NCBI GenBank assembly: GCA_016763235.1
Contig: JAESUE010000230.1
Span: 1-11,150, forward strand
Length of the DNA stretch: 11,150 nt
Reading direction: 5' to 3'
From: Pseudomonadales bacterium
GTDB taxonomy: Bacteria > Pseudomonadota > Gammaproteobacteria > Pseudomonadales > UBA3067
Position numbers and translations under genes: made by a program. This document shows positions 6,418 through 11,150 of the stretch, piece by piece. Under the pieces are notes generated by a model that saw only the letters and a program-made list of their open reading frames with translations, was not told the origin of the DNA and searched no databases. Positions within the stretch are counted from its first letter, which is position 1; every line of letters begins with the position of its first letter.

Positions 6418-8427
6418 TTATACTTTAAAAATGGACGCCTGCTGGTTTAATTCTTCAATCGCCGACATTTGATCTTTGCTCGCCTCTAAAATTTGTGCCG
6501 AGCCATTAAATGCTAACATCGCAAGTTCATCAATTTTTGCGGTATTTGAACTCAGTTCGTTACTGACTTGTGCGCTTTCTTCCGTTGCACAGGCTATTTG
6601 ATGGCCCATATCTTTAACGGTTTCTATTAGACTACGGATTGTTAATAGCATCTGCTGAGTGCTACGGGTTTTCTGTAGCGCTATGGCGACTTGGTCTTGG
6701 GAGTTTTCAATTGCTTTATAAGCAGACCCAGCATCACTCTGGAAGGTGGAAATGATTTGTTCTATTTCGCCGGTTGAGTCTTGCGTTCTTTTCGCTAACG
6801 TTCTTACTTCATCGGCGACTACCGCGAAACCTCGGCCATGTTCTCCTGCTCTTGCTGCCTCTATTGCAGCATTCAGTGCAAGCAGGTTTGTTTGATCGGC
6901 AATCCCTTTAATAACATCCAAAACGCTCGAAATAGTGTCGCTGCTCGCGTTGAGTTTTTCCAGTACCTCGCCAACGCCGCGTATTTCGTCGTTTAGTAAA
7001 TCAACCGACTTTACGGCCTCACCAACTTGCCCCTCTCCGTTTATTGCTTCTCCATCGGCAGCTTCGGCAGCTTCGGCAGCTTTTGATGTGCTACTGGCAA
7101 TCTCATGGGCAGCGTCGGTCATTTCCTCTATTGCCGTTGCCAGTGATGAGGCTTCATCTCGTTGGCTCTCCAGGGTGGATGTGTTTTCTCGACATGATTC
7201 ATTCGACACTTCGTTAAGCGAGCGCAATGCGGAAGATGTTGATACGATGTTACCGATGAGTGAACGAAACTCACCGAACATCGCATTGATGCTTACCGCT
7301 ACGCGGCCAATTTCATCATCACAATAAACCTCGGTATCGAGAGAAAGGTCCTTATTTTTTTGTGCATTTTCAATAAAGCGAACGAGGCTGTTTGTTTGTT
7401 TTGCGATCCCCGTCAATACTACCCAGCCTATGTAGGCGGCAGAAAGCAGGCAAATAAGAGCGATACCCAGTTGGGCGTTACGTGTTTGTTCTATGTTTTT
7501 AACGTGGGCTACTAGTAGTTCTGTTAGCAAGGGGGCTGTTTTATCGAAAACGACTGAGGCATCAGATATCGACTTCGTTCCCAAATTAAAAAGTTTAGTC
7601 GCGTTGGTATCAATGGAGTTGGGCAAGAGCAAATTATTGCTGATTACATTGGTGAATTTAGAAACGGAGCTATCAATATTTTTTTCAATGGCAGAAAGTG
7701 TCTGTTTTAATTGCAGGTTTTTTGTCTCCGCATAAGCCGTATTTAAACCGGCGTGCAGGTTGCCTAGCAATCGACTGATATCACCAGTTAAGTTGTTTAG
7801 ACGCAGCATTTCAGCCTTGGTGATTTCAGACCTGGCAGCGATGCCCGCAGAAATTCCGCGCGCTTTACCCAGGCTTTCAATGAGCTGAGGAATGGTGATA
7901 ATTGACACGTCGACTAAGGAATGGGTGTCCAGCTTTGAATCCAGGCTAAGGTTTGAGGTATTTCCCACATGGGTAATAAGCGACATTACGTCATTGATCA
8001 GATCAGTATGTTCAGAAAAAGACTCCTGGGGTGACAGAGAGGTATTCCTCTGTAGTTTGTTCCATTTATTCTTTATGCCTGCGGCAAGGGTTTCAGTTGA
8101 AAATTTATGGGCATACGTGCGGTCTTTTTCTATCCAGCTTTGAATATTTTTTTCGATTTCAACTTCAATAGACGTCAGTTTTGTTTTGAAGCTTGTATCC
8201 CCATTTAAATACGCAGCACTCATTCCTCGATGTTTTGCGAAGTTTTTCTGAAGAGGGAAAACATAGTTAATATATGTCATTCCATCGATTTCAAGCGCTG
8301 AGAAACCTAATTGATCATTTTTTTCAACAAGGAAAAAATTAGTGAGAAAAATGAGAGGAATTGCGGTTATTCCTGCAAGTAATAAGAATTTTGTTTTTAA
8401 GTTCAGATTGATAATTAAGCTACGCAC
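6418..8427 (-). CDS. Methyl-accepting chemotaxis protein with NIT-like periplasmic sensor
   Basis: This is a 669-residue transmembrane chemoreceptor that would control CheA. TM1 is at about 13-33. A roughly 280-residue, largely helical periplasmic domain follows, then TM2 (318-338), a HAMP domain (about 340-393, with DDEIGRVA) and a long cytoplasmic coiled coil. Its tip carries the nearly invariant ADQTNLLALNAAIEAARAG (510-528) and GRGFAVVADEVRTLA (531-545). The sensor contains two Arg-Gly motifs, KHRGMSAAYL (65-74) and KARGISAGIA (188-197), resembling the paired motifs of NIT (nitrate/nitrite-sensing) domains; the ligand is not certain. The start is GTG 8427 with AGGAG five bases upstream. 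No C-terminal CheR-tethering pentapeptide is seen. Three perfect 9-bp repeats (7056-7082) encode the Ala/Glu-rich stretch around 449-457. It is transcribed divergently from the AmoC-like gene, about 730 bp away. Confidence 0.95.
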   Translation of the reverse strand: MRSLIINLNLKTKFLLLAGITAIPLIFLTNFFLVEKNDQLGFSALEIDGMTYINYVFPLQKNFAKHRGMSAAYLNGDTSFKTKLTSIEVEIEKNIQSWIEKDRTYAHKFSTETLAAGIKNKWNKLQRNTSLSPQESFSEHTDLINDVMSLITHVGNTSNLSLDSKLDTHSLVDVSIITIPQLIESLGKARGISAGIAARSEITKAEMLRLNNLTGDISRLLGNLHAGLNTAYAETKNLQLKQTLSAIEKNIDSSVSKFTNVISNNLLLPNSIDTNATKLFNLGTKSISDASVVFDKTAPLLTELLVAHVKNIEQTRNAQLGIALICLLSAAYIGWVVLTGIAKQTNSLVRFIENAQKNKDLSLDTEVYCDDEIGRVAVSINAMFGEFRSLIGNIVSTSSALRSLNEVSNESCRENTSTLESQRDEASSLATAIEEMTDAAHEIASSTSKAAEAAEAADGEAINGEGQVGEAVKSVDLLNDEIRGVGEVLEKLNASSDTISSVLDVIKGIADQTNLLALNAAIEAARAGEHGRGFAVVADEVRTLAKRTQDSTGEIEQIISTFQSDAGSAYKAIENSQDQVAIALQKTRSTQQMLLTIRSLIETVKDMGHQIACATEESAQVSNELSSNTAKIDELAMLAFNGSAQILEASKDQMSAIEELNQQASIFKV
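7056..7082. repeat. Triple 9-bp tandem repeat inside the chemoreceptor gene
   Basis: CGGCAGCTT occurs three times head to tail without mismatch (7056-7064, 7065-7073, 7074-7082). Read on the minus strand it encodes repeated Ala-Ala/Glu triplets near residues 449-457, in the cytoplasmic coiled coil between HAMP and signalling tip. Slippage would add or remove three residues without shifting the frame. Confidence 0.85.
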
Positions 8428-9157
8428 CTTTACTCCTGTATATTAAGTTGCACCTTATATATAAGTCTAGTCCATATATTTTGTGATGCAATAAGGCAAC
8501 TCAAGGTGGTCTTAAAACAAAAACGGGTGTTCCTTTTTATTCTTGGATGAATTGTTTTTCTGCTTGGCCTATATGAAAAAAAGCTTGTTTGAACGTCTTA
8601 TATAGAAACGGTATTAATAGGTGAAGAGGGTGGTAATAAATGTGTTACAGGAAGTTATTCTCTTTCGAGGCATGTTTTATAAAGCCATAATTAGTCTGTA
8701 GGCGACGATGGGCGCAAGCTTTTTTACGGTACTTGCTCAATGATGGAAGCGGTCTATAGAAACGAAAAACTGCAGTTGTTTATAAATGGAAGGCAGTTAT
8801 TGTTCTTGTCTAAAGGCTCGGTATTAAGTGATTATTTTTGTCTTTTACTCTCTGTAGATCAATGATAGTAGGCGTTTATATTGGAAATCATTGGTGCGAA
8901 AAAGTGCTTGCTTAGACGTGAATTATTTGTTCTGGAGAGCTTGTTTTTTAATATTTAAAAGCGCTTTTTTCTTTTTTGGCGGTCGGATTTTAATCATGTT
9001 TCAGCAACCCTTTTTATTAAAAGGGCTTTTTTCTTTATTTATTTTAAGTTTGGTGCAAAACTAAATAAGTTAAGTGCTGGAATGATTGTTCCCGCTTATT
9101 TTTAGAAGTAACTAGAATGCCATTTTTAAATAATAATTCGAAATAAGGAGAAGACAT
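8428..9157. other. AT-rich intergenic region between chemoreceptor and AmoC-like gene
   Basis: This is about 730 bp between two divergently transcribed genes. I see no protein-coding frame of credible length and no tRNA-like or rRNA-like sequence. It contains the ribosome binding sites of both genes, a 12-bp palindrome CTTATATATAAG (8454-8465), a short palindrome AAAAGCGCTTTT (8957-8968) followed by a T-rich run, and the terminator-like hairpin at 9008-9036. A TAGAAT hexamer at 9113-9118 could be a -10 box for the AmoC-like gene, but no good -35 stands at the usual distance. The region is visibly more AT-rich than the genes to its left. Confidence 0.6.
9008..9036 (+). terminator. Terminator-like hairpin in the leader of the AmoC-like gene
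   Basis: CCCTTTT (9008-9014), loop TATT, then AAAAGGG (9019-9025) form a perfect 7-bp stem, followed by C, six T residues and CTTT. No gene ends just upstream, so it would stop either a small non-coding transcript starting in the 8430-9000 region or the leader of the downstream gene itself (attenuation). It lies 121 bp before that gene's start. Confidence 0.6.
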
Positions 9158-9982
9158 ATGGCAGTTATTGCTGATAAGCCTACGGGCATAATTGATGGAT
9201 CAAATCGCAGCCTAATGCAACGTTTGGTATTTCCCTATCATGCTGATGGTACACCAAGAGCACCGATTGCATTTCTTTTGGGTATCATGGTCGTTGCTTC
9301 GGTAGCTCTGGGCCTTTATAGATGGTACATGGAGTCAACGGCGTTTACGGTGGGTTTGGATTATTTTGAACCAGAATTTCAAATTTACTGGATGAGCTGG
9401 TTTTATGGTCAGCTTGCTTTTTTTGCTATTGCTGGTGCTGTTGGAATCCCTTACGTTTGGTTTACCCGCCCAACAAGAGAAGACGTATTGGCCATGCCGG
9501 CGAGAGATGAGCTAGGTGTTTATGTTCTTATCTTTAGTGCATTGGGAATGTTGAGCATTTTGGTTCCCTGTGTTTTGGGGCTGTGGGTTGAAGCGGATGC
9601 GGCATGGCATCAGGTGACTATTCGTGACACTGACTTTACGCCTACCCATATCCAACTTTTCTATGGTTTAATTCCTGCGGGTGCTCTCGGTATTGTTATC
9701 GGTTTACTTTGGATGCATACACGTATGCCAAACTATGTCGGTAGAGTATCAATTCCTCTCGTGATGATCGCTGCAGCACCACTTATGATTATGCCTAACT
9801 TAGGTTATAACGAATGGGGGCATACGTTCTTTTATGCAGAAGAGCTATTTGCTGCGCCGGTTCACTGGGGTTTTGTAATGCTTGGCTGGGGGTTTTTTGC
9901 TATAAGCGGGTTTCTCCTCGAGTGCATTAACCGCATATTGATATTAACCAAGGTAGTGAAAACAGATGAGGCTACTGCATAG
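9158..9982 (+). CDS. amoC/pmoC: Orphan AmoC/PmoC-family copper membrane monooxygenase subunit C
   Basis: This is the C subunit of the copper membrane monooxygenase family (ammonia, methane and short-chain hydrocarbon oxidation). The 274 residues match the normal length. About six hydrophobic helices are seen (36-54, 76-101, 119-142, 166-187, 197-213, 233-262). The hallmark stretch WHQVTIRDTDFTPTHI is at 150-165. Asp147, His151 and His164 have the spacing of the CuC ligands Asp156, His160 and His173 of Methylococcus PmoC. Asn218, His222 and His236 match the CuD ligands Asn227, His231 and His245, all with the same offset of nine. ATG 9158 follows AAGGAGAAGACAT, a strong ribosome binding site. 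No A or B subunit gene is present; a terminator and a convergent gene follow at once. Substrate cannot be deduced. Stand-alone C genes are known in nitrifiers (amoC3) and methanotrophs. Confidence 0.95.
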   Translation: MAVIADKPTGIIDGSNRSLMQRLVFPYHADGTPRAPIAFLLGIMVVASVALGLYRWYMESTAFTVGLDYFEPEFQIYWMSWFYGQLAFFAIAGAVGIPYVWFTRPTREDVLAMPARDELGVYVLIFSALGMLSILVPCVLGLWVEADAAWHQVTIRDTDFTPTHIQLFYGLIPAGALGIVIGLLWMHTRMPNYVGRVSIPLVMIAAAPLMIMPNLGYNEWGHTFFYAEELFAAPVHWGFVMLGWGFFAISGFLLECINRILILTKVVKTDEATA

Positions 9983-10009
9983 CTGCTTTGCTTACGTTTA
10001 AATAAGTAT

Positions 10010-10038
10010 AAAAAGGGGCCATCTTATGGCCCCTTTTT
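10010..10038. terminator. Bidirectional terminator between AmoC-like gene and qmcA
   Basis: AAAAAGGGGCCA (10010-10021), loop TCTTA, then TGGCCCCTTTTT (10027-10038) form a perfect 12-bp stem flanked by an A-run and a T-run. It can therefore end the AmoC-like transcript on the plus strand and the convergent qmcA transcript on the minus strand. It starts 28 bp after the AmoC-like stop codon and confirms that no further gene is cotranscribed with it. Confidence 0.95.
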
Positions 10039-10144
10039 ACTTTGCGGGGCGAGGGTGTCTGGTTTGTAGTTATTCAGGGGGGAGCTACTCAGCGAGCCCT
10101 ATAGTGATTCGAACTTGCGCTGAATAGCCTTCTTCAAAGGCGCT

Positions 10145-10999
10145 TTATTTTTTGCCCATAAGCCCTTGAATAGCAGCGGGCACATCCGCCGGAAATACCA
10201 CTGACTTGGCGTTATCAGACATTGAAAGTTTTTCAAGTGACTGAATGTACTTTTCTCCAAGCAGGTACGCTACAGGCAGCTCTCTATCACCAATGGCTTC
10301 GGACACAAACTGGATGGCTTGTTGGCTCGATTTCGCCAATACAATTTGCGCCTCGGCTTCTCGCTTGGAAGCTTCCAGCTTGCCTTCGGCATGAAGGATG
10401 GTTGCCTGCTTATCACCGTCTGCTCGGGTGACAGTGGCGCGACGTTGGCGCTCGGCCGATGCTTGTTCTTCCATCGCTTGCTGCATGGTGTCAGAAGGGT
10501 TGATGTCTTGAATCTCGACGGTTTTTAATGTGATGCCCCAGTCGGAAATGTCATCGGAAATAGCTGCTTTTAGTTTTGATTTGATATGGTCGCGGGAGGA
10601 AAGAGCATCATCTAAACTCATTTCACCCAAAATAGAGCGCAGAGAGGTTTGCACTAATGTTCGAATAGCGAGCTGATAATCTTCGACACCGTACACGGCT
10701 TTTTCTGGTGATAGAATATTGATGTAAGCCACGGCGTTAGTTACCATCACGGCGTTATCTTTCGTAATGACTTCTTGAGAAGGAATATCTAACACAATGT
10801 CTTTGGTGGTAACTTTGTAGGCGACCTTATCAACGTAGGGAATAATAAAATTCAAACCTGGTTGCAGGGAGCTATTATATTTTCCTAGTCGTTCAATGAC
10901 CCACTTGTTGCCTTGGGGAACCTGCCGAACGCCTTTAGCGGCGGTGATGATAATAAAGGCTAGAAGCCCAAGGGATAGATAGAGTCCTGCTTCGTTCAT
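10145..10999 (-). CDS. qmcA: SPFH/stomatin-family membrane protein, QmcA-like
   Basis: This SPFH (stomatin/prohibitin/flotillin/HflK-C) protein is anchored in the inner membrane and belongs to a family that forms large ring assemblies linked to membrane microdomains and quality control. The 284 residues begin with one transmembrane helix (about 5-22). The SPFH core follows (about 24-175), with QVPQGNKWVIERLGKY (26-41), LQPGLNFIIPYVDKV (45-59) and GEMSLDDALSSRD (125-137). A charged Ala/Glu/Arg coiled coil (176-225) and a short hydrophobic tail complete it. ATG 10999 has AAAGGA upstream. A nfeD-type partner, common beside such genes, is not seen in the window. The repeat copy beginning at about 11027 lies only 28 bp upstream of the start, so the promoter may lie inside the repeat. 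Other stomatin-family names are possible. Confidence 0.9.
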   Translation of the reverse strand: MNEAGLYLSLGLLAFIIITAAKGVRQVPQGNKWVIERLGKYNSSLQPGLNFIIPYVDKVAYKVTTKDIVLDIPSQEVITKDNAVMVTNAVAYINILSPEKAVYGVEDYQLAIRTLVQTSLRSILGEMSLDDALSSRDHIKSKLKAAISDDISDWGITLKTVEIQDINPSDTMQQAMEEQASAERQRRATVTRADGDKQATILHAEGKLEASKREAEAQIVLAKSSQQAIQFVSEAIGDRELPVAYLLGEKYIQSLEKLSMSDNAKSVVFPADVPAAIQGLMGKK

Positions 11000-11026
11000 A
11001 GTATTTTCCTTTAAGTTACGTTTTGT

Positions 11027-11150
11027 TGTGAGGATTCAGCGCACGCTCAAACCAGTGCATCACGGGGTTAAAAAAATGATCATTTAACCATATAAACTCA
11101 CATTTTTCGCCTTGTTCTGCTCAAATTTGACCGCAACCTGAACAGTTACA
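11027..11150 (+). repeat. Copy C of the MITE-like repeat, cut by window end
   Basis: From about 11066 the sequence follows the reverse complement of the complete element closely: 11107-11150 matches in about 41 of 44 bases, and the central part with AAATGATCATTT is nearly identical. The outer end (11027-11065) is more diverged. TGTGAGGATTCAGC at 11027-11040 aligns with the terminal TGTAACACCTCAGC at about half of its positions, so the exact boundary is uncertain. The other end lies outside the window. Orientation is the same as copy A and opposite to copy B. Confidence 0.85.

Noticed and set aside
6331..6450. Short plus-strand frame (39 codons, MKGYNAGF...) between trmB and the chemoreceptor gene
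   Set aside because: It has no convincing ribosome binding site, overlaps the end of the chemoreceptor gene on the other strand, and resembles nothing recognisable.
8454..8465. Palindrome CTTATATATAAG as an operator for the chemoreceptor gene
   Set aside because: Alternating T/A palindromes are expected in AT-rich promoter DNA, and no known regulator site is matched.
8601..8764. Direct repeat of TATAGAAACG at 8601-8610 and 8755-8764
   Set aside because: One shared 10-mer in about 700 bp of AT-rich DNA is not surprising by chance, and there is no third copy or symmetry.
8957..8976. AAAAGCGCTTTT plus T-rich run as a second terminator upstream of the AmoC-like gene
   Set aside because: The palindrome has no spacer; folding leaves only a 4-bp A-T stem around GCGC, too weak to call a terminator.
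10090..10135. Minus-strand GTTCGAATC resembling a tRNA T-arm between the terminator and qmcA
   Set aside because: The flanking bases do not form the 5-bp T-stem, and no acceptor, D or anticodon arms are present, so it is not a tRNA gene and cannot be shown to be a remnant.
1..11150. CRISPR array or composite transposon bounded by the outer repeat copies
   Set aside because: Repeats are long, few and not regularly spaced; no cas or transposase gene is present, and the DNA between the outer copies is mostly conserved housekeeping order.

Overview
This window looks like a chromosomal segment of a free-living, motile and probably marine gammaproteobacterium. The order ftsY-ftsE-ftsX-rpoH followed by a DUF423 gene, thiS, thiG and trmB is the arrangement I recall from Pseudomonas and its relatives, minus the mtgA gene often found there. 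The species cannot be named from the sequence. An affiliation near the Cellvibrionales/Spongiibacteraceae is only a guess, prompted by the copper-monooxygenase gene.

Layout: (1) 1-64 is the end of a short interspersed repeat. (2) 163-2941 holds ftsY, ftsE and ftsX (protein targeting and cell-division ABC complex), packed as an operon. (3) 2973-2999 is a perfect CIRCE operator (HrcA site), followed by a possible seven-codon leader peptide and rpoH (sigma-32), closed by a strong terminator at 3921-3946. (4) 3969-6269 holds DUF423, thiS, thiG and trmB, interrupted after the DUF423 gene by a complete 143-bp MITE-like element with 14-bp terminal inverted repeats and a 6-bp target duplication. (5) 6418-8427 (minus) encodes a two-transmembrane chemoreceptor. 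(6) 8428-9157 is an AT-rich intergenic region of about 730 bp with a terminator-like hairpin. (7) 9158-9982 encodes a full-length AmoC/PmoC-family subunit of copper membrane monooxygenases, alone, without A or B subunits, ended by a bidirectional terminator at 10010-10038. (8) 10145-10999 (minus) encodes a QmcA-type SPFH membrane protein. (9) From about 11027 to the end is another copy of the repeat.

How the parts relate: the left half is housekeeping (membrane protein targeting, septation, heat-shock sigma factor, thiamine thiazole synthesis, tRNA modification). The right half, from the chemoreceptor to the orphan AmoC, looks accessory. The most noteworthy points are the orphan AmoC/PmoC with both sets of presumed copper ligands intact, the CIRCE operator in front of rpoH (HrcA control of the sigma-32 gene), and the three-copy miniature element that has replaced the C-terminus and stop codon of the DUF423 gene.
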